DNA from: Azoarcus sp.
GTDB lineage: Bacteria > Pseudomonadota > Gammaproteobacteria > Burkholderiales > Rhodocyclaceae
Direction: 5' to 3'
Assembly: GCA_020725025.1 (NCBI GenBank)
Contig: DYFV01000025.1
Span: 1-63,376 of the forward strand
Length of the DNA: 63,376 nucleotides
Each line of letters starts with the position of its first letter. The first letter of the stretch is position 1. The position numbers and the translations under genes are program-made. This document shows positions 9,088 through 16,431 of this stretch, one piece after another. Below the pieces are notes generated by a model. That model did no database searches, was not told the DNA's origin, and saw only the letters and a program-made list of their open reading frames with translations.

Positions 9088-9780
9088 ATGGGCATTCAAG
9101 AAAACGAAACCCCCGTCGTGTTCGGCACCGAAGACATCCTGAGGAGCCTCTGCAATTCCGTCGCCAAGGTCCTGTCCATCGCCACCCAGAGCGAGATCCG
9201 CTACTCGCCCATGGTGCAGCGGATCACCAAGACCTGCCTCAAGCCCGACATCGGCTGCTTCGTGCTCTTCGACGGCGGCTTCTCCGGCCTGGTGGTGATC
9301 AACTTCTCCGGCCAGGCCGCCATGGAGCTCTACGAGCGCTACATGCTGAACATGGGCATGTCCCGCGAGGGACTGGCGAGCTCCTTCACCTCGGACGAGG
9401 TCGGCAACGTCATGGGCGAGCTCATGAACCAGATGATCGGCGACTTCACCGGCAAGATCGCGCGGGAGCTGCAGACCCAGATCACCCAGAACCAGCCCAA
9501 GATGGTGGCGCTGACCAAGCAGGTGATCCTGAGCGTCGACACCCACCTCGACCAGCCCCAGTCGCGCCGCGTCACCTTCTACACCGGGCGCAACAACATC
9601 TTCTACCTGGAGCTGGCGATCGACCGCACCGAGTTCATCAAGCTCCACGATTTCGAGCCCGCCGAGGTGCCCGATCCGGACGAGCTCATCGAGCAGGCCC
9701 ACCGGCAGACCCGCGCCACCGCGGCCCCGCAGGCGGCGGCAGACGATCACGACGAGCTGCTCAAGTCGCTGGGAATGTAA
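9088..9780 (+). CDS. DUF3334 family protein (CheX-like fold probable)
   Basis: 230 residues from ATG 9088. Upstream in-frame codons to 9037 lack a good ribosome site. The central stretch TSDEVGNVMGELMNQMIGD resembles the E-x-x-N helices of CheC/CheX phosphatases, and the flanking text (VQRITKTCLKPDIGCFVLFDGGFSG, cut here to its sense) matches my memory of the DUF3334 family. The C-terminus is acidic, with a HDELLKSLGM tail. No signal peptide, so cytoplasmic. A role in signalling, as a phosphatase of a receiver domain, is inference. The neighbouring kinase-regulator pair is suggestive only. Confidence 0.6.
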   Translation: MGIQENETPVVFGTEDILRSLCNSVAKVLSIATQSEIRYSPMVQRITKTCLKPDIGCFVLFDGGFSGLVVINFSGQAAMELYERYMLNMGMSREGLASSFTSDEVGNVMGELMNQMIGDFTGKIARELQTQITQNQPKMVALTKQVILSVDTHLDQPQSRRVTFYTGRNNIFYLELAIDRTEFIKLHDFEPAEVPDPDELIEQAHRQTRATAAPQAAADDHDELLKSLGM

Positions 9781-9786
9781 GGCTCC

Positions 9787-9810
9787 CCGGCCGCCATGAC
9801 CGGCGGCCGG
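9787..9810. terminator. GC-rich stem-loop between convergent genes
   Basis: CCGGCCGCC (9787-9795) pairs perfectly with GGCGGCCGG (9802-9810) across a six-base loop. It starts seven bases after the DUF3334 stop and faces the convergent small membrane protein gene. There is no U-tract, so it may be a bidirectional or Rho-assisted terminator. Confidence 0.45.
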
Positions 9811-9826
9811 AGGAACCGCCCCCCGC

Positions 9827-10123
9827 TCAGGCGTTGCGCGGGTTTTCCTCGCACTCGATCCGCATGGTCCCGCAGGGGGCCGGCGGCCCTTTGCGGAAGC
9901 GCGCCACCGCGAGGAAGAGGAAAACGAAGACGGTGAGCCAGGCGAACTGGCTGAGAACGGTGCCGACAGAGCGAAGTACGGCGCTGCCGGCGAACAGGGC
10001 CGGAACGAGCATGGCCCCGATGAAGGCGGTGATCGCGGCCAGGCCCAGATAATCCTTCCAGTCCAGGCACGCCGCGAAATCCAGCACCCCCCCGGTGCTT
10101 CTCATGTTGCGACGTCGAGTCAT
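9827..10123 (-). CDS. Small inner-membrane protein of unknown function
   Basis: 98 residues. Two hydrophobic stretches (about 27-50 and 57-76) separated by a short loop predict two membrane helices; the C-terminal tail is charged and Cys-containing (APCGTMRIECEE). I recognise no family. The start is supported by a GGGGGG run eight bases before ATG 10123. Monocistronic, convergent with DUF3334 and divergent from the DUF3079 gene across a 230-base region. Confidence 0.65.
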   Translation of the reverse strand: MTRRRNMRSTGGVLDFAACLDWKDYLGLAAITAFIGAMLVPALFAGSAVLRSVGTVLSQFAWLTVFVFLFLAVARFRKGPPAPCGTMRIECEENPRNA

Positions 10124-10275
10124 CGTGCCCCCCTTGCACGCCTTCCGGATGATCGACTCAACCGATCGGCGGCGGCTTTGATGTGACGAGAGGGATACTA
10201 CATTCGGGAAACCTTATGGGGGAGGCACTACGTCACGGAGCGTGTGACGGGATCCGGCGCGTCGGATCGTGCCAA

Positions 10276-10289
10276 TTGATGCGGATCAA
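10276..10289 (+). promoter_or_regulatory. FNR/ANR-type binding site
   Basis: TTGATGCGGATCAA is a perfect match to the FNR/ANR consensus TTGAT-N4-ATCAA. Its centre is 72 bases before the DUF3079 start, leaving room for a start site about 41 bases downstream of the box, the classic activating position. It points to oxygen-limited expression of the downstream gene. Confidence 0.75.
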
Positions 10290-10354
10290 TCCCTCGTGCG
10301 GATGCTTGGGTATCTTGGTCGGGCATTCCCTTTCCGGTCCTCCGCATCGCAAGC

Positions 10355-10564
10355 ATGGCGAAGAAATTCCCCCTCCACCCCAAGCACCCCGAGCGCATCT
10401 GCTGGGGCTGCGACAAATACTGCCCGACGGACTCGCTCGGCTGCGGCAACGGCTCGGGGCGGACGATGCACCCGGCGGAGATGCTGGGGGAGGACTGGTA
10501 TACCTACGGGGACTGGGACATCGAGGTGCCGGAGGAGAAGAAGCCGGGGGGCGGGTCGTATTGA
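10355..10564 (+). CDS. DUF3079 domain protein
   Basis: 69 residues. It matches the DUF3079 family: MAKKFPLHPKHPERICWGCDKYC at the start (shown here as the MAKKFPLHP and CWGCDKYC blocks), then LGCGNGSGRTMHPAE. Conserved Cys at about 17, 20, 24 and 31 and two His suggest a small metal-binding or redox protein. The function is unknown. It stands alone behind a perfect FNR box. Its 3' end overlaps the convergent hydrolase gene by 61 bases. Confidence 0.85.
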   Translation: MAKKFPLHPKHPERICWGCDKYCPTDSLGCGNGSGRTMHPAEMLGEDWYTYGDWDIEVPEEKKPGGGSY

Positions 10565-11415
10565 GGGCGGGTGTCGGGGCCGCACGCCCTTCCCAGAAAC
10601 CCCACCACCGCGGCAATCCCGCGCTCCGCGTCCACGAAGGATTCATGATCCGCGTCGAGCATGACGAGCTCGGTGCCCGAATCCGGGCAGGCGGCGTGTA
10701 GCCGCCGGGCGTCGTCGGGGGGCACGACCCGGTCGTGCTCGCCGTGCACCAGCAGCACGGGGCAATCCAGCCGCGCGATGCTGGCGAGGGGCGCGATGTC
10801 GTCGTAGCGGTGGCCGATGACGCGCTCCACGTGGGCGAGGACGTAGCGCGCCGCCAGCTCCGGAACGCTCTTCGCCGCGAGCCAGCGGCGCATCATCTCG
10901 GCCGGGTGGGCGAAGGCGGCGATGCTGACCACGGCGGCGACGTCGCGGCGCTCGGCTGCGGCGAGGAGGCAGGCGCCCGCCCCAACGGAATGCCCCACCA
11001 GGGCGATGCGGCGCGGGTCCACGTCGGGGCGCGCGGCGAGCCAGTCGCAGGCGCGGCCCGCGTCCTCGGCGAAGCGCGGCAGCGAGGCGAAATCGTCGGC
11101 GTCGGACAGGCCGTGGCAGCGGGCGTCGAGGAAGAGCGCGGTGAAGCCCGCCTCGTGCAGCGGCCGCGCGAGGGGCAGCATCGCCTGGGCGTTGCCGCCC
11201 CAGCCGTGGAGCAGGACGACAGCCGGCGCCCGGCCTTCGCCGGCGGCGGGAACCAGCCAGGCGTGGAGCTGCTTGCCGCTGGCGGTGGGAACGCGCACGG
11301 TCTCGAAGACGAGGCCGTGGGCGGCGGGCGAATCGGTCTCGGCCACCCGCGGCGCGGCGAGGCCCAGGCGGATCGCATGGTGGATGGCCGCGCGCAGGCC
11401 CGCCAGGGCGAGCAC
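10504..11415 (-). CDS. Alpha/beta-hydrolase family protein
   Basis: 303 residues from a GTG start; the true start may lie slightly elsewhere since no ATG is available nearby. Alpha/beta-hydrolase features: oxyanion block VVLLHGWGGNAQ, nucleophile elbow GHSVGAG, acid in LVHGEHDRVVP and catalytic His in DADHES. Resembles BAAT/dipeptidyl-peptidase-like 'alpha/beta fold' esterases with unknown substrate. A short hydrophobic N-terminus (LALAGLRAAIHHAI) may be a membrane anchor. The 3' end overlaps the convergent DUF3079 gene. A repeat of the dispersed palindrome family lies directly upstream. Confidence 0.8.
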   Translation of the reverse strand: MLALAGLRAAIHHAIRLGLAAPRVAETDSPAAHGLVFETVRVPTASGKQLHAWLVPAAGEGRAPAVVLLHGWGGNAQAMLPLARPLHEAGFTALFLDARCHGLSDADDFASLPRFAEDAGRACDWLAARPDVDPRRIALVGHSVGAGACLLAAAERRDVAAVVSIAAFAHPAEMMRRWLAAKSVPELAARYVLAHVERVIGHRYDDIAPLASIARLDCPVLLVHGEHDRVVPPDDARRLHAACPDSGTELVMLDADHESFVDAERGIAAVVGFLGRACGPDTRPQYDPPPGFFSSGTSMSQSP

Positions 11416-11476
11416 TCCGGCGCCGAGGACGGTGAAGGTGGTGGCGAGTGCGATGATGGTCTTCCTTGCCAGGCAC

Positions 11477-11567
11477 GTGGCCTGGATGAAGCGCAGCGGA
11501 ATCCAGGGGGGCCGTGGATCGTTCCACGGCAGTTCCCGGATTCCGCCTTCGGCTCCATCCGGGCTAC
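11477..11567. repeat. Dispersed palindromic repeat, paired copy 1
   Basis: The left arm 11477-11507 (GTGGCCTGGATGAAGCGCAG and following) and right arm 11535-11567 (CCCGGATTCCGCC...CATCCGGGCTAC) are inverted with respect to each other. The same consensus (GTAGCCCGGATGGAGC...GGAATCCGGG and its complement) recurs at 14925, 28741, 32299, 41602, 47308 and 51447. The left arm here is the most degenerate of the set. Confidence 0.7.
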
Positions 11568-11591
11568 GGCCATTACACAGGGATTATGCCG

Positions 11592-12047
11592 TCACATCTC
11601 CTGCATCGCCTTCCGGATCTCCTCGGGCGATACGTCGCGCTTGTGGGTGGCGATCGACCAGCGGTGGCCGAAGGGGTCCTCGATGATGCCGTAGCGGTCG
11701 CCCCAGAACATGTCGTCGATCGGCATGACGACCTTGGCGCCGGACGCCACCGCACGCTCCACGAAGACGTCCACGTTCTCCACGTAGATGTGGAGGGTGA
11801 CCGGCGTGCCCTTGAGCGACTTCGGCCCGAAGGAGCCCCAGTCGGGGTTCTCGTCCACGAGCATCACGGGCGAGTCGCCGATGCGGATCATGGCGTGCAT
11901 GAGCCTGCCGTCCGGCCCGGGCAGGCGCGCGTTCTCGACGGCGCCGAAGGCCTCCTTGTAGAACTCGATGGCCTTGGCCGCGCCGTCGCAGACGAGGTGC
12001 GGGGTGACCGTGTGCATGCCTTCGGGGATGGGCTTGGTCTGGGACAT
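11592..12047 (-). CDS. VOC superfamily (PhnB/glyoxalase-like) protein
   Basis: 151 residues, a single VOC module: VTPHLVCDGAAKAIEFYKEAFGA at the start (VTPHL...FYKEAFGA), VMLVDENP centrally, and VMPIDDMFWGDRYGIIEDPFGHRW at the end (MFWGDR, DPFGHRW). This is the PhnB-type VOC subfamily common in YciI/ECF clusters. Last gene of a five-gene minus-strand operon, 27 bases after DUF1579. Substrate unknown. Confidence 0.88.
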   Translation of the reverse strand: MSQTKPIPEGMHTVTPHLVCDGAAKAIEFYKEAFGAVENARLPGPDGRLMHAMIRIGDSPVMLVDENPDWGSFGPKSLKGTPVTLHIYVENVDVFVERAVASGAKVVMPIDDMFWGDRYGIIEDPFGHRWSIATHKRDVSPEEIRKAMQEM

Positions 12048-12074
12048 GAGCGTTTCTCCTTGTCGATCGCTTCG

Positions 12075-12551
12075 CTACTTCACGCGCCGGTAGTGCGCGG
12101 TCATGAACTGCTGCCACTCGCCGTCCTCGGTCTGGAAATGGGACGTCAGGGTGCGGTGGTCGGGGGTCACGATCGTGACGACGTCCCGGTACTTGTAGAG
12201 CTTGTCCTCGCCGGACATGGCGGGGCCTTCCGCATGGAGGGTGAGCACGCGCTGGTCGGCGTCGAGCTCCCCGTCGTAGATCCACAGGTAGGTCATCATC
12301 GAGGCGATGAAGGTGCCGGTGAAGCGGCCTTTCCGGGGATCGAAGCCGAGGGTCATGATGGTGGTGAAGGGGCCGCTGCCGTCGGGCATCTCGCCCGTGC
12401 CCTCCGCGACGGTCCACAGCCCGCCGAGGGAGCGGACGGTTTCCGTGGCGGCGAGCTTCTCGTCGGGCTTGTCGGGGGTCGTGGCGGCCTCGACCTCGTA
12501 GGTCCAGGTGCCGACGAGCTGCTGGAGCCATTGGTGCTGGGGGGTGGTCAT
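12075..12551 (-). CDS. DUF1579 family protein
   Basis: 158 residues. It matches DUF1579 by WLQQLVGTWTYEVEA near the N-terminus, VRSLGGLWTVAEGTGEMPDG and the TIMTLGFDPRKGRFTGTF strand, followed by HFQTEDGEWQQFMTAHYRR at the end. A lipocalin-like beta barrel is expected. Function unknown. DUF1579, VOC, YciI and NTF2-like genes together are a standard stress-linked set driven by ECF42-type sigma factors, and this operon has exactly that composition. Confidence 0.85.
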   Translation of the reverse strand: MTTPQHQWLQQLVGTWTYEVEAATTPDKPDEKLAATETVRSLGGLWTVAEGTGEMPDGSGPFTTIMTLGFDPRKGRFTGTFIASMMTYLWIYDGELDADQRVLTLHAEGPAMSGEDKLYKYRDVVTIVTPDHRTLTSHFQTEDGEWQQFMTAHYRRVK

Positions 12552-12617
12552 GGGGTGGATCTCCGAGGGATTGGGTCGGTGGGGATGGGTGGACAGCGCC
12601 GCGCTGAGAGACTCCCC

Positions 12618-13031
12618 CTACCCGAACTCCTTCCTCACCTCCGGAAACTTCTCCACCTCCGTCTGCACGTCCTCCGGAAAGTCCTCCATCTCGAAGACCC
12701 GCCGGATCTCGATCGTCTCGTTGGGCGACGCGGGGCACTTTTTCGCCCACTCGACGGCCTCCTCCTTCGAACTCGCCCGGATCATCCAGTAGCCGCCGAG
12801 CACCTCCTTCGCTTCCGCGAAGGGCCCGTCGGTGACGACCGGCCTGCCGGTCGCGAAGGAGACGCGGGCGCCTTCGGAGGGCGGGTGCAGGCCGTCCAGG
12901 GCGAGGAGCACGCCTGCTTTCCGCAGCTCTTCGTTGTAGGCCATCATCGCCTCCACCGCCTTGGGGTCGGGGGTGGTGCCGGGGGCGGCGTCGGCGTAGC
13001 CGCCGGGGATCATGAGCATCATGAAACGCAT
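12618..13031 (-). CDS. YciI family protein (DGPF type), copy 1
   Basis: 137 residues. The N-terminal strand MRFMMLMIPGGY and the VVTDGPFAEAKEVLGGYWMI block carry the DGPF motif; the later ECP-like text is CPASPNETIEIRRVFEMEDF. A ferredoxin-like fold is expected, with His/Asp sometimes catalytic in YciI proteins. Only about 29% similar by eye to the second YciI protein of the operon, so both are old copies. Activity unknown; target of the ECF sigma factor by context. Confidence 0.88.
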   Translation of the reverse strand: MRFMMLMIPGGYADAAPGTTPDPKAVEAMMAYNEELRKAGVLLALDGLHPPSEGARVSFATGRPVVTDGPFAEAKEVLGGYWMIRASSKEEAVEWAKKCPASPNETIEIRRVFEMEDFPEDVQTEVEKFPEVRKEFG

Positions 13032-13071
13032 GGTCGGGGGTCCTTTTCGCAGTCGATCGTCTTCGGAAGGC

Positions 13072-13515
13072 TCAGGGCTGGAGCCACAAGGCCTGGTTGG
13101 TTTGCACGTCGAAGGGGGCGGAGAAGTGCTCGTGCACCACCAGCCACTTGCCCTCGAGCTTCTGGAAGGCGATCGTCATCCGCGTCCAGCCGACCATCTC
13201 CTTGCCGTCCGGGCCGGCGCCGCCGCAGCGGACGAGGCCATAGGCCAGGGCGAGTTCCTCGCTCGCCCTGACCTGCAGGTCGTGGATCTCGAAGATCATC
13301 GGGCCGGAGCACATGCCCAGGCAGGCCTCCCAGTGCTTGGTGTAGGCCTCGGCCCCCTTGAATTGCAAGGCGAGGATCGCGTCGAAGGCGACGAGGTCGG
13401 GCGCGTAGCGGGCAACGATGCGGTTCAGGTCGCGGGCGCGCACGGCGCTTTCCCACTCGGCGAGGATCGCGCGGATCTCGGTTTCGGCGGCGGGGTGAGT
13501 CGTTGGGGCATTCAT
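13072..13515 (-). CDS. NTF2-like / SnoaL-like (YybH-type) protein
   Basis: 147 residues. A cone-shaped NTF2-like fold is indicated by ILAEWESAVRARDLNRIVARYAPD, FKGAEAYTKHWE, the central ALAYGLVRCGG strand and the GKWLVVHEHFSAPF ending. Proteins of this type are often called DUF4440 or ketosteroid isomerase-like; none of them can be assigned a substrate here. 32 bases separate it from the upstream DGPF gene, and 40 from the downstream YciI gene, so it is within the operon. Confidence 0.82.
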   Translation of the reverse strand: MNAPTTHPAAETEIRAILAEWESAVRARDLNRIVARYAPDLVAFDAILALQFKGAEAYTKHWEACLGMCSGPMIFEIHDLQVRASEELALAYGLVRCGGAGPDGKEMVGWTRMTIAFQKLEGKWLVVHEHFSAPFDVQTNQALWLQP

Positions 13516-13547
13516 GTTCGGTCTCCTTATGGGACTTGCGGGGCGCT

Positions 13548-13904
13548 TCAGGCGCCCCTCAGGTTGCGCAGCGGGCGCACCTCGATGCTTCCGTAGCGCG
13601 CCGGGGGGATGCGGGAGGCGACCTGCAGCGCCTCGTTCAGGTCGCGCGCCTCGATGAGGTAGAAGCCGGCGAGTTGCTCCTTGGTCTCGGCGAAGGGGCC
13701 GTCGGTGGTGAATACCTTGCCGTCGCGCACCCGCAGCGTCGTGGCCGTGGCCGTCGGCTCCAGCGGCTCGCCGCCCAGGAAGTGGCCCGAGGCGCGGATC
13801 GAGTCGCCGTAGGACAGGCACTCGCCGACCAGCGAGTCCCACTCGGCGCCGGACATGGCCGCCACCTGGTTTTCGTCGTAGTACACGAGGCAGGCGTATT
13901 TCAT
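13548..13904 (-). CDS. YciI family protein (DGPF type), copy 2, operon leader
   Basis: 118 residues. MKYACLVYYDE and VFTTDGPFAETKEQLAGFYLIEA are the typical DGPF/YCII signature; ALQVASRIPPARYGSIEVRPL closes the fold. First gene of the five-gene operon. The promoter-like TGTCGA/CGAC pair lies 48-74 bases upstream of the start. DGPF proteins are the defining genomic partners of ECF42 sigma factors, one of which is encoded at 15029-16306. Biochemical role unknown. Confidence 0.9.
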   Translation of the reverse strand: MKYACLVYYDENQVAAMSGAEWDSLVGECLSYGDSIRASGHFLGGEPLEPTATATTLRVRDGKVFTTDGPFAETKEQLAGFYLIEARDLNEALQVASRIPPARYGSIEVRPLRNLRGA

Positions 13905-13951
13905 GGTCTTCTCCGCTGAGGTTGGCGTCACGAAGGGGTGACTGCCCATTT

Positions 13952-13978
13952 GTCGTTCGGGCCGAGCAGGATTCGACA
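13952..13978 (-). promoter_or_regulatory. Probable ECF42-type promoter of the DGPF operon
   Basis: Read on the minus strand, TGTCGA (13978-13973) is followed after 17 bases by CGAC (13955-13952), 48 bases before the DGPF start. From memory, ECF42 promoters carry a TGTCGA-like -35 and a CGA-containing -10. The match is good but spacing was not tested against known promoters. Confidence 0.5.
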
Positions 13979-14040
13979 ACGCCGCAGAAAAAAATGCCGC
14001 GCGCCCGATGAGCCGGGGCGCATGGCATAATCCGGCCGTT

Positions 14041-14098
14041 CCGGAGATGGCATTCCTCCGCCAACCGCCGCGCCCGCCGCGGCTGATGATGCCTGCGC
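14041..14098 (+). promoter_or_regulatory. Fluoride riboswitch (crcB motif)
   Basis: The sequence contains the conserved crcB-motif pieces in order: GGAGATGGCATTCCTCC (14043-14059), ACCGCC (14064-14069), then GCTGATGATGCCT (14082-14094). It lies 71 bases before fluC/crcB, on the same strand. A GC-rich segment GGCCCCGGTCCGGG (14101-14114) follows and may form the expression platform hairpin. Fluoride binding should switch on the two downstream genes. Confidence 0.9.
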
Positions 14099-14168
14099 AA
14101 GGCCCCGGTCCGGGCGCGTAGGTCGTCGCGTGCCCGTCCGAAACACCTTCGACAACAAGGACGGTTCC

Positions 14169-14552
14169 ATGCTCAGTTCCATCCTCGCGATCAGTGCGGG
14201 CGCCTCGCTCGGCGCGGTTTCGCGCTGGCTGCTCGGCCTGTCGCTGAACGCGCTCTTCCCCGCCGTCCCGCCCGGCACCCTGGCGGCGAACCTCATCGGC
14301 GGCTACCTGATCGGGGTGGCCCTGGGCTTCTTCGCGGCCAACCCCGGCATCGCGCCGGAGTGGCGACTGCTGGTGATCACCGGCTTCCTGGGCGGTCTCA
14401 CGACTTTCTCCACCTTCTCGGCGGAGGTCACCGCGCTCGTCCAGCAGGGCCGGCTGCTGTGGGCCGCCACCGCCATCTCGGCGCACGTGGCAGGCTCGCT
14501 CGCGGCGACGCTGCTGGGGCTCGCGACCCACGCGGCGCTCCGGCGCCTGTGA
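14169..14552 (+). CDS. crcB: Fluoride ion channel FluC/CrcB
   Basis: 127 residues, usual size, with four hydrophobic helices. Family blocks: [14 protein letters not shown] near the N-terminus, [14 protein letters not shown] (conserved Asn), and [13 protein letters not shown], the TFS/TFSTF phenylalanine-box track. Exports fluoride passively as a dual-topology dimer in the inner membrane. ATG 14169 chosen: earlier in-frame ATG 14130 falls behind the riboswitch without ribosome site. Regulated by the fluoride riboswitch at 14041-14098. Followed by DUF190 after 14 bases. Confidence 0.95.
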   Translation: MLSSILAISAGASLGAVSRWLLGLSLNALFPAVPPGTLAANLIGGYLIGVALGFFAANPGIAPEWRLLVITGFLGGLTTFSTFSAEVTALVQQGRLLWAATAISAHVAGSLAATLLGLATHAALRRL

Positions 14553-14566
14553 CGGAGGGACAGACC

Positions 14567-14890
14567 ATGCAGGGCTACCAGCTCTCGTTCTTCACGCAGC
14601 AGGACCGCAGCCACAAGGGGCAACCGCTCGCCCACTGGCTTGTGGAGGAAGCCCGCCGCCTGGGCATCGGCGGCGCCACCCTGATCCCGGCCTCGGAGGG
14701 CTTCGGCCATCATCGCCGGCTGCATTCGGCCCACTTCTTCGAGCTCGCCGACCAGCCTCTGGAGGTGGTGATGGCTGTCACCGCCGAGGAAGCCGACCGC
14801 CTCTTGGAGCACCTGCGCGCCGAGGGGGTGCAGGTGTTCTACGTGAAGGCGCCGGTGGAGTTCGGGATGCTGGGCGGGCCGGAGGGCTGA
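14567..14890 (+). CDS. DUF190 family protein
   Basis: 107 residues. YQLSFFTQQDRSHKGQPLAHW and RLGIGGATLIPASEGFGHHRRLHSA (conserved GxxGAT...GFG pattern) identify DUF190, a PII-like ferredoxin-fold family. GGAGGG lies seven bases before ATG 14567. DUF190 genes commonly sit next to crcB, and this one shares its riboswitch-controlled transcript. A regulatory or fluoride-related role is inferred from location only. Confidence 0.88.
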   Translation: MQGYQLSFFTQQDRSHKGQPLAHWLVEEARRLGIGGATLIPASEGFGHHRRLHSAHFFELADQPLEVVMAVTAEEADRLLEHLRAEGVQVFYVKAPVEFGMLGGPEG

Positions 14891-14924
14891 GCCCATCGGG
14901 CGGTAAAGCGCACCGCGCGGCCCT

Positions 14925-15032
14925 GTAGCCCGGACGGAGCCCCAGCGGAGTCCGGGAGCGGCGGCGAAGACACGAACCGCGCCGACCCGCTCGCCGTCCT
15001 CCCCGGATTCCCTTGCACTCCATCCGGGCTAC
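14925..15032. repeat. Dispersed palindromic repeat, paired copy 2
   Basis: Left arm 14925-14956 (starts GTAGCCCGGACGGAGCCCC) and right arm 15001-15032 (ends CTCCATCCGGGCTAC) are inverted and 44 bases apart. The element fills the convergent gap between DUF190 and the ECF sigma factor and overlaps the last four bases of the latter. Confidence 0.75.
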
Positions 15033-16306
15033 GAACCGAGTTGCGCCAGGCGCCGCTCCAGGAAACGCCGCTCCGGCTCCTGCCGCACCAGCTCGAGCGC
15101 CTTGAGGTAGGCGGCACGGGCGTCCTCGCTGCGCCCCAGCCGCCGGCACAGGTCGGCGCGGGCGGCGTGGGCGAGGTGGTAGTCGGCGAGCTCGCCCCGC
15201 GCGAAGATGGCGTCCACGATGCGGAGCCCGGCCTCCGGCCCGTCGCGCATCGCCACCGCCACCGCCCGGTTGAGCTCCACCACCGGCGAGGGCGAGATCC
15301 GCGCCAGGAGATCGTACAGCGCCACGATGCGGGCCCAGTCGGTGTCGGCAGCCCTTTCCGCCTGGGCATGTACCGCGGCGATGGCGGCCTGCACGGAATA
15401 CGGGCCGGCGCGACGCGAGGCGAAGGCGCGCTGCACGAGGGCGATGCCTTCGGCGATCTGCGCCGGGTTCCACAGGCTGCGGTCCTGATCCTCCAGCAGG
15501 ATGATGTCGCCCGCGGGCGTGGTGCGCGCCGCCCGGCGCGACGCCTGCAGCAGCATGAGCCCGAGGAGCCCGATCGCCTCGGGCTCGGGCAGCAGCTCGA
15601 TGAGGAGCCGCCCGAGCCGGATCGCCTCGTCGGCGAGATCGGCGCGGGTCACCGATTCGCCCGCCGACGCCGAATAGCCTTCGTTGAAAACGAGGTAGAT
15701 CACCCGCAGCACGCTCTCCAGCCGCGCCGGCAGTTCGGCCGGCGCCGGCACTTCGTAGGGGATCCTGGCGTCGCGGATCTTGGCCTTGGCCCGCACGATG
15801 CGCTGGGCGAGCGTAGGCGGTGCGGCGAGGAAGGCGCGGGCGATCTCCTCGGTGGTGAGCCCGCACACCTCGCGCAGGGTGAGCGCCACCTGGGCCTCGG
15901 CCGACAGGGCCGGATGGCAGCAGGTGAAGACGAGCCGCAGGCGGTCGTCCTCCACGCTCTCGGCCTCCTGGAACCCGTCCCCGCTGTTGGGATCGGCCTC
16001 GGTGTCGAAGTCTTCCACCAGCTCGTAGCGCGCCCGCCGCCGCAGCCCGTCGATCGCCTTGAACCGCCCCGCGGAGACGAGCCAGGCCCGCGGGTTGGCC
16101 GGCAGGCCCTCCCGCGGCCACTGCTCCAGCGCCGCCCGAAAGGCATCGTGCAGCGCCTCCTCGGCCACGTCGAAATCGCCGAGGAGCCGGACCAGGGTGG
16201 CGAAGATGCGGCGGGAGTCGGAGCGGTAGAGGGAGTCCAGGGTCTGGCGGATGCTCGCCTCGCGGGCCGGGGGGTCGTTCGGGCAGGCAGGGATGGGGTG
16301 GTCCAT
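15029..16306 (-). CDS. ECF42-type RNA polymerase sigma factor with C-terminal extension (DUF6596)
   Basis: 425 residues, more than twice a minimal ECF sigma. Region 2 (about 25-95, with LVRLLGDFDVAEEALHDAF and NPRAWLVSAGRFKAIDGLRR) and region 4 (about 125-185, with LTLREVCGLTTEEIARAFL) occupy the N-terminal half. The C-terminal half (about 190-425) is the large helical, TPR-like extension of this group (VIYLVFNEGY, LNRAVAVAMRDGPEAGL), which is required for activity instead of an anti-sigma factor. The DGPF operon with a TGTCGA promoter lies 1.1 kb away, separated by the unrelated fluoride genes. No anti-sigma gene is visible, as expected. Confidence 0.93.
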   Translation of the reverse strand: MDHPIPACPNDPPAREASIRQTLDSLYRSDSRRIFATLVRLLGDFDVAEEALHDAFRAALEQWPREGLPANPRAWLVSAGRFKAIDGLRRRARYELVEDFDTEADPNSGDGFQEAESVEDDRLRLVFTCCHPALSAEAQVALTLREVCGLTTEEIARAFLAAPPTLAQRIVRAKAKIRDARIPYEVPAPAELPARLESVLRVIYLVFNEGYSASAGESVTRADLADEAIRLGRLLIELLPEPEAIGLLGLMLLQASRRAARTTPAGDIILLEDQDRSLWNPAQIAEGIALVQRAFASRRAGPYSVQAAIAAVHAQAERAADTDWARIVALYDLLARISPSPVVELNRAVAVAMRDGPEAGLRIVDAIFARGELADYHLAHAARADLCRRLGRSEDARAAYLKALELVRQEPERRFLERRLAQLGS

Positions 16307-16431
16307 GCAGGGGGTCTCCGGCTGGGGAGAGATTTTTCGGACAGTATGGATGGGCGGGAGTGCGGAAGCGAGGGGGTGGGTTTAGGGACAGGACTCGCTA
16401 AAATCCCCCCACTCTCCTCCCCCGACACCCC

